Source: Turbatrix aceti (taxonomy: Eukaryota; Nematoda; Chromadorea; Rhabditida; Panagrolaimidae). Taken from it: a stretch of 64,000 bases of DNA. The notes beneath the pieces are model-generated. The model made no database searches. It had not been told where the DNA came from and worked only from the letters and a program-made list of their open reading frames with translations. Shown here piece after piece: positions 48,879 to 60,820 of the stretch. The stretch's first letter is position 1; each line of letters begins with the position of its first letter. The translations under genes were made by a program, and so were the position numbers. The stretch is from the NCBI GenBank assembly GCA_963969345.1, contig OZ017770.1:10968180-11032179 (forward strand). The letters run 5' to 3'.

Positions 48879-51800
48879 CAAAAAATGTTACTGCATAAAA
48901 ACGCAAAACAAAAGATAACATATTTCCGACAAAAGTTAAATGTTACTACTTGGAAAAGTAATACAATAAGGAAAAAATATGTTATTTCTAAATAACATTT
49001 TGCGCTACTATTAATTCGCTGCAAAGTTGTACGACGTTTTTTGATTTTTTATATAATAGGCAGGTAGCGGGAAATAATCACCAAACAATTAAAAAAAACA
49101 ATCAGAATGCTTTTAGCACAAACTATCACAATTACTGACAAAAATAAATTTAAAACTCGTCAAAAATAGTTACTCTTGAGAAGTAACACGCTAACAGCCT
49201 CCAAAAGACAATGAATAATCAACATATAAACTGTTCGTTACTCCGCCAAAAAGTAACAAAATAAGAACAAAAGCTGAATGTTACTCTGTAGAAAAGTAGC
49301 ATAATAGGAGCAAAAAATGTTACTGCATAAAAACGCAAAACAAAAGATAACATATTTGCGACAAAAGTTAAATGTTACTACTTGGAAAAGTAATACAATA
49401 AGGAAAAAATATGTTATTTCTAAATAACATTTTGCGTTACTATTATATTACTTTTCGTTTAACAAAATTTTTAACTTTTACGCATAATTCGCCGCAAAGT
49501 TGTACGACGTTTTTTGATTTTTTATATAATAGGCAGGTAGCGGGAAATAATCACTAAACCATTAAAAAAAAACAATCAGAATACTTTTAGCACAAACTAT
49601 CACAATTACTGACAAAAATAAATTTAAAACTCGTCAAAAATAGTTACTCTTGAGAAGTAACACGCTAACGGCCTCCAAAAGACAATGAATAATCAACATA
49701 TAAACTGTTCGTTACTCCGCCAAAAAGTAACAAAATAAGAACAAAAGCTGAATGTTACTCTGTAGAAAAGTAGCATAATAGGAGCAAAAAATGTTACTGC
49801 ATAAAAACGCAAAACAAAAGATAACATATTTGCGACAAAAGTTAAATGTTACTACTTGGAAAAGTAATACAATAAGGAAAAAATATGTTATTTCTAAATA
49901 ACATTTTGCGTTACTATTATATTACTTTTCGTTTAACAAAATTTTTAACCTTTACGCATAATTCGCCGCAAAGTTGTACGACGTTTTTTGATTTTTTATA
50001 TAATAGGCAGGTAGCGGGAAATAATCACCAAACAATTAAAAAAAAACAATCAGAATGCTTTTAGCACAAACTATCACAATTACTGACAAAAATAAATTTA
50101 AAACTCGTCAAAAATAGTTACTCTTGAGAAGTAACACGCTAACGGCCTCCAAAAGACAATGAATAATCAACATATAAACTGTTCGTTACTCCGCCAAAAA
50201 GTAACAAAATAAGAACAAAAGCTGAATGTTACTCTGTAGAAAAGTAGCATAATAGGAGCAAAAAATGTTACTGCATAAAAACGCAAAACAAAAGATAACA
50301 TATTTGCGACAAAAGTTAAATGTTACTACTTGGAAAAGTAATACAATAAGGAAAAAATATGTTATTTCTAAATAACATTTTGCGTTACTATTATATTACT
50401 TTTCGTTTAACAAAATTTTTAACTTTTACGCATAATTCGCCGCAAAGTTGTACGACGTTTTTTGATTTTTTATATAATAGGCAGGTAGCGGGAAATAATC
50501 ACTAAACCATTAAAAAAAAACAATCAGAATACTTTTAGCACAAACTATCACAATTACTGACAAAAATAAATTTAAAACTCGTCAAAAATAGTTACTCTTG
50601 AGAAGTAACACGCTAACGGCCTCCAAAAGACAATGAATAATCAACATATAAACTGTTCGTTACTCCGCCAAAAAGTAACAAAATAAGAACAAAAGCTGAA
50701 TGTTACTCTGTAGAAAAGTAGCATAATAGGAGCAAAAAATGTTACTGCATAAAAACGCAAAACAAAAGATAACATATTTGCGACAAAAGTTAAATGTTAC
50801 TACTTGGAAAAGTAATACAATAAGGAAAAAATATGTTATTTCTAAATAACATTTTGCGTTACTATTATATTACTTTTCGTTTAACAAAATTTTTAACTTT
50901 TACGCATAATTCGCCGCAAAGTTGTACGACGTTTTTTGATTTTTTATATAATAGGCAGGTAGCGGGAAATAATCACTAAACCATTAAAAAAAAACAATCA
51001 GAATACTTTTAGCACAAACTATCACAATTACTGACAAAAATAAATTTAAAACTCGTCAAAAATAGTTACTCTTGAGAAGTAACACGCTAACGGCCTCCAA
51101 AAGACAATGAATAATCAACATATAAACTGTTCGTTACTCCGCCAAAAAGTAACAAAATAAGAACAAAAGCTGAATGTTACTCTGTAGAAAAGTAGCATAA
51201 TAGGAGCAAAAAATGTTACTGCATAAAAACGCAAAACAAAAGATAACATATTTGCGACAAAAGTTAAATGTTACTACTTGGAAAAGTAATACAATAAGGA
51301 AAAAATATGTTATTTCTAAATAACATTTTGCGCAACTATTATATTACTTTTCGTTTAACAAAATTTTTAACTTTTACGCATAATTCGCCGCAAAGTTGTA
51401 CGACGTTTTTTGATTTTTTTTATAATAGGCAGGTAGCGGGAAATAATCACCAAACAATTAAAAAAAAACAATCAGAATGCATTTAGCACAAACTATCACA
51501 ATTACTGACAAAAATAAATTTAAAACTCGTCAAAAATAGTTACTCTTGAGAAGTAACACGCTAACAGCCTCCAAAAGACAATGAATAATCAACATATAAA
51601 CTGTTCGTTACTCCGCCAAAAAGTAACAAAATAAGAACAAAAGCTGAAAGTTACTCTGTAGAAAAGTAGCATAATAGAAGCAAAAAATGTTACTGCATAA
51701 AAACGCAAAACAAAAGATAACATATTTCCGACAAAAGTTAAATGTTACTACGTGGAAAAGTAATACAATAAGGAAAAAATATGTTATTTCTAAATAACAT

Positions 51801-52460
51801 TTTGCGCTACTATTATATTACTTTTCGTTTAACAAAATTTTTAACTTTTACGCATAATTCGCCGCAAAGTTGTACGACGTTTTTTTATTTTTTATATAAT
51901 AGGCAGGTAGCGGGAAATAATCACCAAACAATTAAAAAAAAACAATCAGAATGCTTTTAGCACAAACTATCACAATTACTGACAAAAATAAATTTAAAAC
52001 TCGTCAAAAATAGTTACTCTTGAGAAGTAACACGCTAACAGCCTCCAAAAGACAATGAATAATCAACATATAAACTGTTCGTTACTCCGCCAAAAAGTAA
52101 CAAAATAAGAACAAAAGCTGAATGTTACTCTGTAGAAAAGTAGTATAATAGGAGCAAAAAATGTTACTGCATAAAAACGTAAAACAAAAAATAACATATT
52201 TGCGACAAAAGTTAAATGTTACTACTTGGAAAAGTAATACAATAAGGAAAAAATATGTTATTTCTAAATAACATTTTGCGCAACTATTATATTACTTTTC
52301 GTTTAACAAAATTTTTAACTTTTACGCATAATTCGCCGCAAAGTTGTACGACGTTTTTTGATTTTTTTTATAATAGGCAGGTAGCGGGAAATAATCACCA
52401 AACAATTAAAAAAAAACAATCAGAATGCTTTTAGCACAAACTATCACAATTACTGACAAA
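48879..52460 (+). repeat. Satellite A array, third block
   Basis: About 7.5 units, in phase with the unit interrupted at 45354. Carries the same deleted unit (joint near 49,008-49,020) and the same private variants (CATATTTCCGAC, TTTTTAACCTTTACGC, CAGAATACTTTT) as 42.2-45.3 kb, in a partly rearranged order. That pattern suggests unequal exchange after the LTR element inserted or nearby. The array ends abruptly at GACAAAAAT, where the 56-bp boundary block begins. No gene is seen. Confidence 0.95.
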
Positions 52461-52516
52461 AATCCAAGATTTTCTTTTTCGTGGCTCCTGACACAGCGCT
52501 TCCATTCTTCTTTTGT
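52461..52516 (+). repeat. 56-bp boundary block between satellites A and B
   Basis: AATCCAAGATTTTCTTTTTC...TTCTTCTTTTGT. It is repeated with two or three differences at 57970-58025. It separates the two satellites and could be the terminus of the element carrying the 53-bp repeats. A Helitron-type 5' end (TC after A) is one possible reading. Confidence 0.7.
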
Positions 52517-55480
52517 AACACTATTTTTCGCTATAATGTTACGTTTGATTTAGCAGGCTGAAGTAGAGTAACACTTTTTTTCGCTATAATGTTACGTTTG
52601 ATTTAGCAGGCTGAAGTAGAGTAACACTTTTTTTCGCTATAATGTTACTTTTGATTGAGCAGGCTGAAGTAGAGTAACACTTTTTTTCGCTATAATGTTA
52701 CGTTTGATTTAGCAGGCTGAAGTAGAGTAACACTTTTTTTCGCTATAATGTTACGTTTGATTTAGCAGGCTGAAGTAGAGTAACACTTTTTTTCGCTATA
52801 ATGCTACGTTTGATTTAGCAGGCTGAAGTAGAGTAACACTTTTTTTCGCTATAATGTTACGTTTGATTGAGCAGGCTGAAGTAGAGTAACACTTTTTTTC
52901 GCTATAATGTTACGTTTGATTTAGCAGGCTGAAGTAGAGTAACACTTTTTTTCGCTATAATGTTACGTTTGATTTAGCAGGCTAAATCAGAGTAACACTT
53001 TTTTTCGCTATAATGTTACGTTTGATTTAGCAGGCTGAAGTAGAGTAACACTTTTTTTCGCTATAATGTTACGTTTGATTTAGCAGGCTGAAGTAGAGTA
53101 ACACTTTTTTTCGCTATAATGCTACGTTTGATTTAGCAGGCTGAAGTAGAGTAACACTTTTTTTCGCTATAATGTTACTTTTGATTGAGCAGGCTGAAGT
53201 AGAGTAACACTTTTTTTCGCTATAATGTTACGTTTGATTTAGCAGGCTGAAGTAGAGTAACACTTTTTTTCGCTATAATGTTACGTTTGATTTAGCAGGC
53301 TGAAGTAGAGTAACACTTTTTTTCGCTATAATGCTACGTTTGATTTAGCAGGCTGAAGTAGAGTAACACTTTTTTTCGCTATAATGTTACGTTTGATTGA
53401 GCAGGCTGAAGTAGAGTAACACTTTTTTTCGCTATAATGTTACGTTTGATTTAGCAGGCTGAAGTAGAGTAACACTTTTTTTCGCTATAATGTTACGTTT
53501 GATTTAGCAGGCTAAATCAGAGTAACACTTTTTTTCGCTATAATGTTACGTTTGATTTAGCAGGCTGAAGTAGAGTAACACTTTTTTTCGCTATAATGTT
53601 ACGTTTGATTTAGCAGGCTGAAGTAGAGTAACACTTTTTTTCGCTATAATGCTACGTTTGATTTAGCAGGCTGAAGTAGAGTAACACTTTTTTTCGCTAT
53701 AATGTTACGTTTGATTTAGCAGGCTGAAGTAGAGTAACACTTTTTTTCGCTATAATGTTACGTTTGATTTAGCAGGCTGAAGTAGAGTAACACTTTTTTT
53801 CGCTATAATGTTACGTTTGATTTAGCAGGCTGAAGTAGAGTAACACTTTTTTTCGCTATAATGCTACGTTTGATTTAGCAGTCTGAAGTAGAGTAACACT
53901 TTTTTTCGCTATAATGTTACGTTTGATTTAGCAGACTGAAGTAGAGTAACACTTTTTTTCGCTATAATGTTACGTTTGATTTAGCGGGCTAAATCAGAGT
54001 AACACTTTTATTCGCTATAATGTTACGTTTGATTTAGCAGGCTGAAGTAGAGTAACACTTTTTTTCGCTATAATGTTACGTTTGATTTAGCAGTCTGAAG
54101 TAGAGTAACACTTTTTTTCGCTATAATGCTACGTTTGGTTTAGCAGGCTGAAGTAGAGTAACACTTTTTTTCGCTATAATGTTACGTTTGATTTAGCAGG
54201 CTGAAGTATAGTTACACTTTTTTTCGCTATAATGTTACGTTTGATTTAGCATACTGAAGTAGAGTAACACTTTTTTTCGCTATAATGTTACGTTTGATTT
54301 AGCAGGCTGAAGTAGAGTAACACTTTTTTTCGCTATAATGTTACGTTTGATTTAGCAGGCTAAATCAGAGTAACACTTTTTCTCGCTATAATGTTACGTT
54401 TGATTTAGCAGGCTGAAGTAGAGTAACACTTTTTTTCGCTATAATGTTACGTTTGATTTAGCATACTGAAGTAGAGTAACACTTTTTTTCGCTATAATGT
54501 TACGTTTGATTTAGCAGACTGAAGTAGAGTAACACTTTTTTTCGCTATAATGTTACGTTTGATTTAGCAGACTGAAGTAGAGTAACACTTTTTTTCGCTA
54601 TAATGTTACGTTTGATTTAGCAGGCTAAATCAGAGTAACACTTTTATTCGCTATAATGTTACGTTTGATTTAGCAGGCTGAAGTAGAGTAACACTTTTTT
54701 TCGCTATAATGTTACGTTTGATTTAGCAGTCTGAAGTAGAGTAACACTTTTTTTCGCTATAATGCTACGTTTGGTTTAGCAGGCTGAAGTAGAGTAACAC
54801 TTTTTTTCGCTATAATGTTACGTTTGATTTAGCAGGCTGAAGTATAGTTACACTTTTTTTCGCTATAATGTTACGTTTGATTTAGCATACTGAAGTAGAG
54901 TAACACTTTTTTTCGCTATAATGTTACGTTTGATTTAGCAGGCTGAAGTAGAGTAACACTTTTTTTCGCTATAATGTTACGTTTGATTTAGCAGGCTAAA
55001 TCAGAGTAACACTTTTTCTCGCTATAATGTTACGTTTGATTTAGCAGGCTGAAGTAGAGTAACACTTTTTTTCGCTATAATGTTACGTTTGATTTAGCAG
55101 GCTGAAGTAGAGTAACACTTTTTTTCGCTATAATGCTACGTTTGATTTAGCAGGCTGAAGTAGAGTAACACTTTTTTTCGCTATAATGTTACGTTTGATT
55201 TAGCAGGCTGAAGTAGAGTAACACTTTTTTTCGCTATAATGCTACGTTTGATTTAGCAGGCTGAAGTAGAGTAACACTTTTTTTCGCTATAATGCTACGT
55301 TTGATTTAGCAGTCTGAAGTAGAGTAACACTTTTTTTCGCTATAATGTTACGTTTGATTTAGCAGGCTGAAGTAGAGTAACACATTTTTTCGCTATAATG
55401 CTACGTTTGATTTAGCAGGCTGAAGTAGAGTAACACTTTTTTTCGCTATAATGTTACGTTTGATTTAGCAGGCTGAAGTA
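52517..55480 (+). repeat. Satellite B: 53-bp tandem repeat
   Basis: About 56 head-to-tail copies of a 53-bp unit. CTATAATG recurs at 52531, 52584, 52637 and so on. Each unit holds GTTAC...GTAAC dyad arms about 35 bp apart and a T-run before CGCTATAATG. Variants (GCTAAATCAG, TTTTATTCGC, GCTACG, GCATACTG) recur at multiples of 53 bp, for example GCTAAATCAG at 52981 and 53511 (10 units) and TTTTATTCGC near 54007 and 54643 (12 units). The array was therefore built by segmental duplication. Repeats are contiguous with no spacers, so it is not a CRISPR array. Confidence 0.96.
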
Positions 55481-56119
55481 TTATTATTATTATTTCACCA
55501 TTACTCAGTGGTTAGTTATCATTAGACCAGATGTTAGGAGGCACAAATGACGTCCACGTAGGCGTAAATGTCTCGATTCGTTTTGGTCGCGATTTCTTCT
55601 TCCCCTCGTCGTTGTGGTCTGTTTTTCGTCTTGTTGAACACCGAGTTGAGCGAATCGGCCCATCGTAAGGAAGGGTGTCCCACGGGTCGTTTTCCTTGTG
55701 GTATCCACAAGGTCAGTCGTCGGGCCCATCTGTTTTCGTCTGCCTCCAGGAGCTTTCGCGCGTATGTCCATTTTCGGCGTTCCGCTTCCTTCACCCAGTC
55801 TTTGAGTTTTGTTCTTCGTCGGATGATTTTGTTTCGGACTTTGTCAGACCGTCGCAGCCCGAGGATGGCTCGTTCGACTCGGTGTTGAGCATTGCGCAAC
55901 GTAGATCTTGCCGTTTCTGTCAGCGCCCAGGTTTCACAGCCGTACAACACCGATGGCAAGATGCAGGCATGGATCAGGCGGCGCTTCAAGTACATTGGCG
56001 TGCGTTTGGAGCGCAGGAGATCTGAGTTCCGGTAGTAGATGGACCTTGCTGTCGAGATGCGATTACGTATCTCAACGACGTGGTTGCGCGGCCACTGCAT
56101 CTTTTGGCCTAGATAGATG
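55481..56119 (-). mobile_element. 5'-truncated LINE (non-LTR retrotransposon) 3' end
   Basis: 639-bp insertion in satellite B, flanked by the direct repeat GGCTGAAGTA (55471-55480 and 56120-56129), a 10-bp target duplication. On the minus strand the last part reads ...CCACTGAGTAATGGTGAAATAATAATAATAA, a TAA-type microsatellite tail as seen in RTE-like and related LINEs. Coding content is the end of a reverse-transcriptase ORF. Confidence 0.88.
55534..56100 (-). pseudogene. LINE reverse-transcriptase ORF, C-terminal fragment (188 codons)
   Basis: Residues about 45-60 contain LPSVLYGCETWALT, the signature of the region after the RT fingers and palm in RTE/CR1/Jockey-type LINE proteins. It is followed by an Arg-rich helical segment (RRTKLKDWVKEAERRKW, GHPSLRWAD) typical of their C-termini. 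The RT active-site region and endonuclease are absent because of 5' truncation. The frame is open to its natural end, so the copy is recent, but it is dead. Its frame stops about 50 bp before the TAA-repeat tail. Insertion into satellite B split the array. Confidence 0.88.
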
Positions 56120-56390
56120 GGCTGAAGTATAGTTACACTTTTTTTCGCTATAATGTTACGTTTGATTTAGCATACTGAAGTAGAGTAACACTTTTTTTCG
56201 CTATAATGTTACGTTTGATTTAGCAGGCTGAAGTAGAGTAACACTTTTTTTCGCTATAATGTTACGTTTGATTGAGCAGGCTGAAGTAGAGTAACACTTT
56301 TTTTCGCTATAATGTTACGTTTGATTTAGCAGGCTGAAGTAGAGTAACATTTTTCGTCACTATAGTAACATTTTTCGTCACTAGCGAATA
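56120..56390 (+). repeat. Satellite B continued, degenerating at the palindrome edge
   Basis: About four more 53-bp units after the LINE, then shortened derivatives (two copies of GTAACATTTTTCGTCACTA) leading into unique arm sequence. The mirror image of this transition is at about 63,920-64,000. Confidence 0.9.
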
Positions 56391-57085
56391 AAAGTGTTAT
56401 TCTTAGTAAGGGGGCATTTCTGGTCGACGGGGGTGGGTATAAACGGCATTTTCGCCAAGTGTGTCAATCGGGCCGCACCGGACCGACAAGAATTTGATTT
56501 GTTGATACCCCTGAAGCCAACTATTAAGATGGAATTACAGGGATGTCTTTTTTTTTTAATAGTGTTTTTATTTGCATTTTTATCAAAAGATATGTTCTGT
56601 TTGTGTGCGACCCAATGCCACCCCCAGCAACTCACAGCGACTCTGGGGGTTAAGAGTAATGCATCATAATGTTGTTTTTTAGGCATGCTGATTTTTCTTT
56701 TGCGTGATCGATTTTTCTTTTGCGTGATCGATAGCCACTAGACTAAACACGTTTGTATTGAGTTTGCCTGTTCTTTTCACTTACGCTGACATCTAAACAT
56801 TAGCAAAACACACCTCATGAAAAATCTCTTTGCCTAAATATTTCGTCTGTTGGGTATCTACACGTACACAAAAGCACAAATAGCTGATAACAATTTTTTT
56901 TTAAACTTGTAATGTTGCTCAAAATTAATATTTTTTCTCAGACATGGCTCGTTGCGATGGACGTAGACTTGATTTACTAAAAAAAATATTTTTATAACAA
57001 TATTAAAACTAATCCTCTTATCAAGCTGTTAAAATTCTTACACAACGCGCATGCGCTGGCGAGTTTAAGCTCTGATCATCAAAAA
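56391..57085 (+). repeat. Left outer arm of palindrome, no gene seen
   Basis: Unique-looking sequence mirrored at about 63,050-63,916. Contains a GC-rich block (56401-56500), a block with GACCCAATGCCACCCCCAGC (56609-56628), and a 20-bp tandem duplication TTTTTCTTTTGCGTGATCGA (about 56693-56732). Short ORFs in both directions occur in both arms with differences and frame changes; I see no supportable protein. Confidence 0.75.
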
Positions 57086-57108
57086 AACATACATACATAC
57101 ATAGATAC

Positions 57109-57612
57109 ACATAGACAACCACCTTTACTGCGAAACGACCGAGTTGACACGATCGACTTCTGCGCACAATCATGCCAAAACACACTAGTTGGTAGAGTTG
57201 AACTCACTTTGTATCACGAATTCTGCGTTGGTCTTGCTGCCTTTTACAAGTGGTTATTGCTGTTGATTATGTTGCATCAGGCACAGCATGTGCTTTTTGG
57301 TCAATAGGGGAGAGGGGGGGGGGGATTTGGTTGATTGTTTCTGCTGCTCAATTTTTGTTCTTACGTTTTACCCGGCGTTCTTTATTTACATATATGTATT
57401 TGTTATCCATCACTATTGTTTTACTCGTATAAATACTTGTCTGACAGATTGTTGTTATGTTCACATCTTCTTTTTGTTATGCCTTTTTGTATCGATTATG
57501 TTAAACGGTGATCAACCGAATTGTTCTCCCAACTAGTGTGTTTTGGCATGATTGTGCGCAGCAGTCGATCGTGTCAACTCGGTCGTTTCGGAGTAAAGGT
57601 GGTTGTCTATGT
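57109..57612. mobile_element. MITE-like element with terminal inverted repeats of about 84 bp
   Basis: The left end (ACATAGACAACCACCTTTAC...CACTAGTTGG, to 57192) is the inverted complement of 57528-57612 with few differences (CTGCGAAACG against CTCCGAAACG). The interior is about 335 bp, T-rich, with no transposase. A target duplication could not be defined because the flank is a CATA microsatellite. Confidence 0.8.
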
Positions 57613-57969
57613 ATTTCTTACAAAATTATTCTGCTGTCTGCGCTTTTTTCGTTAATCTGGTGAAGCCTGCTTTTTTATTTTACCGGATGCATTCAGGTTG
57701 ATACGTTTGATGCAGCGCTTTTGTCGAGCTATGATAGCTCACATAAATAACTGTTTGTCTTTTTTTTCTTGCACAAAAGCATGTGTCCGTCTTGCTCATC
57801 GTTCCCTATTTATCTTCTTTGTCATCATTTTTTTGCTTTGCGGCAATTTTTTCCTCTATTAGCCAGTCGGTATCTCTATTTTTTTTGGTATCTGCCTTTT
57901 TGTATCAACGGTGCCTTGTTTTCTATCATTGTCTTTCTATTTGGCAGTCAATTATACCCCTAGTCCGTT

Positions 57970-58025
57970 AATCCAAGATTTTCCTTTTCCTGGCTCCTGA
58001 CACAGCGCTTCCATTCTTCTTTTGT
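57970..58025 (+). repeat. Second copy of the 56-bp boundary block
   Basis: AATCCAAGATTTTCCTTTTC...TTCTTCTTTTGT, matching 52461-52516 with two or three substitutions. The sequences on each side differ: satellite B follows the first copy, AT-rich unique sequence follows this one. Confidence 0.8.
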
Positions 58026-59551
58026 GAAGTAAAACAGGCAAGCATCGGTACATACCTACTTTGTAGCGATTTTCTTGAAACAGCTTTCGCAGTGATGCCA
58101 TACGGACACTGACCTTGGTTTCTGAAATCAGTATCCTATGGCATCATTGGAAAACCGTTTCAACGGAATCATTATTTTCTTTCTAGTTGCTTAAAGTTAC
58201 AGTACATAGCTTTTAAATCGAAAGGCTTACGAAAAGCGACTTCTTGCCTGCATTTGAGAGCAGACTTTGTTCTACTATGTATTTCTGGTCCATTTTTGCC
58301 ATTACACAGGGAGCGCAAACGCAAAAATTTTTATTAAAATTGTCATTTATTTTTTAAAAAGGTACATGCATTGAAAAGAATTTTAAATGGCAAACTATAA
58401 ATAAAAAAATAAAAATAATGGAATTTTTATGAATGAATCATTCAAAACAGATATTCACCTACATGCATATGTTTTTTGTCTCTTTTCATTGCTGTTTTGA
58501 ATTTAAATGTGTTTTCCGGATTCAAATTGGCAAACTTATTACCATTGGTTTATGCAAAAAAAACCGACTATTTTATAACCGGCTTCCCCCACTCGTGCAG
58601 GCTACAAGTTTGTTTACTGTTTTAGGGTCCGAAAATCTAGCTTTACCGGTTTATGTAAAACTTCTCAATCATAAATTATCGCTAAAAAGATTTAGGGGTA
58701 CGTATCGACTTTTCATGTTTTCCTTGAACATCCATTTCACGTCTGTTTTTTTTTAATCCAGACATGTTTTGGGTTTTTAAGTAATTCTGTTGGTCATACA
58801 TTTTTCCCCCGTTATTGTGAATTTTATCATCGTCGTCATTACAAGGCTTGTATTTGGATTTAAATGACGTTAAAAAGTACCACTTTTTGCTGCACAAGCG
58901 TATACCCCCGGCACTTTTTTTGTACGGCACTTCCATAACCCTCTCTCCCCTTTCCCATTTCCCAGCGATTCTTTGCCACCCACAGAGGCACACAGCGACC
59001 CTCGGTGACAAAATTTGACCTAGGGAAATTTTTTGTACGGCATTTTTCCTCCTCCTTTTCTTCTCTCATCAACAACACTAAATATACGTTTTCTTGTTAA
59101 TCAAGCTGTGTATTACAAAGCTCTTATCCATTTATTTTCAGAAGTCGATGAATAAGCCTGAACGTGAACAACATTCAGGCTTATACGATTACTTCTTCCC
59201 AGGTTGAGACTGCGCTTTCATTGTTCAGTCTTTTTTTAAATACTGAACCTTTTTTTTTAATTGTGCTGTCAGTGACAAAATATAAAAAAAAGGGTTTTGA
59301 ATTTTTTTATATTTGTTGTACCCCACCAGTACGTTTAAACGCGCAGCAGTTTGTGTGGAAAAAATAAAGGACTAGCTGGCCGGCTGGGTGGACAACGACT
59401 GACTCAGTGAGTCCCCCAACCATCCATCAAACAGGCAGGAAGTCCCCACTTGCAAAAGTACTGTGACTGGCTAGTTATAAAAAAAGTCAACATGGCCACT
59501 ACTCTTTGACAAGAGACATAGACTTGATTTTCTAAAAAAATATTTTTGAAC

Positions 59552-59793
59552 TCAGCGGCTTGTTCGAGTTCTTCCAGTCGTGCAGCACTGCCTAAGTACC
59601 TTGCGTTGATGGTGGCGATCTACAGGAACTTCCTTTGACGCCTCATGTAGCTACGTTCACGTCCGCTACGACTTCTGTGAACCGAGTCTTCACCCTCCCC
59701 TTGCTTCTCCCGTTCAGAACGATTTCAGCGCGGTTGCACGCGAGAGCGAAACGAGAATGCGACCGCTCAGCGCGTGCAGAGAATGAAGACTGA
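59552..59793 (-). mobile_element. 242-bp insertion flanked by TTTTGAAC, possible LINE-derived fragment
   Basis: GC-richer than its surroundings and bounded by the direct repeat TTTTGAAC (59544-59551 and 59794-59801). The other copies of this arm read straight through (AATATTTTTATAACAATATT), so it is an insertion. On the minus strand one frame gives IATINARYLGSAARLEELEQ, which resembles the start of a LINE endonuclease domain (normally ...TLNVRTL...RLEELE...), with a stop codon just before it. It has no A-rich or microsatellite tail. A SINE-like derivative is possible. Confidence 0.5.
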
Positions 59794-59802
59794 TTTTGAA
59801 CA

Positions 59803-60777
59803 ATATTAAAACTAGTCGTCTTATCAAGCTGTTAAGATTCTTACACAACGTGCATGCGCTGGTGAGTTCAAGCTCCGATCATCAAAAAAACTGGTGAGTT
59901 CGATCATGGTGTGAAAAGGCGAAAACGGGTACCCTTCGAAGTTCTTCTACGTACCCTACGTAGACGTCGAAAGCTTCGAAGAAACAAAAATGATGGAAAA
60001 GCTATTACAACGTTTCTTGGTAACTTTTTAAAGGTCCTTTACGTACCCTACGTAGATCCCCTACGTAGACGTCGAAAACTTCGAAGGTAAAAAAACTGTA
60101 GAAAATGTAGCTATGCGTTTTTGGTAACTTAAGAACGTCTCCTACGTACCCTACCTATTTTTTTCTGTAATTGAGATAAAAACGTTTTTTCTTTTGTTTT
60201 TGGTTTGCGAAAACTAATTTTTCATCCATTTTCAGCTGAAAAAAAACATCCTCAGCCAATTCGTCGCCGCCTTCGAAGCGCATCAACGAATTCGCTCAAA
60301 AATAGACGCAAACGTCCGCCAGACGCAAAATACAGTCTTCAACGTACAATCTGTCCTTCGATCCATGAATTACGATTTCAACAAATTCCGTCCCGTGTTT
60401 ACAACCAAGTTACGCCCGTGTCTTCGTGAATCTTCTGTCCGAATGACCTGGTATGTTCATAGCAGCTTCTCTCTTCATCAGGTTAACTTCAACACGCTCA
60501 ATTATCAAGCATGACGTAACCCAACCAAATCAACAACCCTAACCAATTCACACTTACCCGACGACAACACAGCAATTTTTCTTTTCACATAGCATACAAA
60601 TATCTATTTTTTAAATGAGCTTATTTTTGTTTTTTGATTTGTTTGTCGTGTAACGATTATACTTACTTACTGAATTTGAAAAGAAATCGAATTTCGCCAC
60701 CGCTTTACAGTTGGTGAATCAGCTTCTGTAAAACCGTGAACCATCATGAATCATTACGTCTTCAATGATTCATGTTG
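59803..60777 (+). repeat. Left inner arm of palindrome, outer part; no gene seen
   Basis: Mirrored at 62184-63158. Contains a cluster of short dyads built on CTACGTACCCTACGTAG and TCGAAGCTTTCGA-like sequences (59,925-60,160). An open frame of 74 codons at 60205-60429 is mirrored at 62532-62756; it has no recognisable domain and its conservation is explained by the palindrome itself. Confidence 0.8.
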
Positions 60778-60820
60778 TTGCGCGTGCATATACCAGCGCT
60801 CCAACTGAGGAAGAGAATAC

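Larger units (their letters stand above)
57086..59511. other. Extra sequence in left arm only (2.4 kb), flanked by a 129-bp duplication
   Basis: The arm segment 56957-57085 is repeated, with a later insertion, at about 59512-59889. The sequence between has no counterpart in the right arm. It starts with a CATA microsatellite (57088-57106) and a MITE-like element (57109-57612). The remainder (57613-59511) is AT-rich with no convincing gene. It holds the second copy of the 56-bp boundary block (57970-58025), a dyad GATGCCAT...ATGGCATC (about 58092-58155) and a hairpin ATAAGCCTGAA...TTCAGGCTTAT (59152-59184). ORFs up to 109 codons lack recognisable domains. Confidence 0.75.

Noticed and set aside
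1..52460. Telomeric repeat identity of satellite A
   Set aside because: No short G-rich strand-biased repeats; the unit is a 474-bp AT-rich satellite inside a contig with sequence on both sides.
52517..56390. CRISPR-like array of 53-bp repeats
   Set aside because: Repeats are contiguous without unique spacers, in a eukaryotic context, and no cas-like genes are present.
60205..60429. 74-codon ORF conserved in both palindrome arms
   Set aside because: Conservation follows from arm identity; no recognisable domain and no independent copy.
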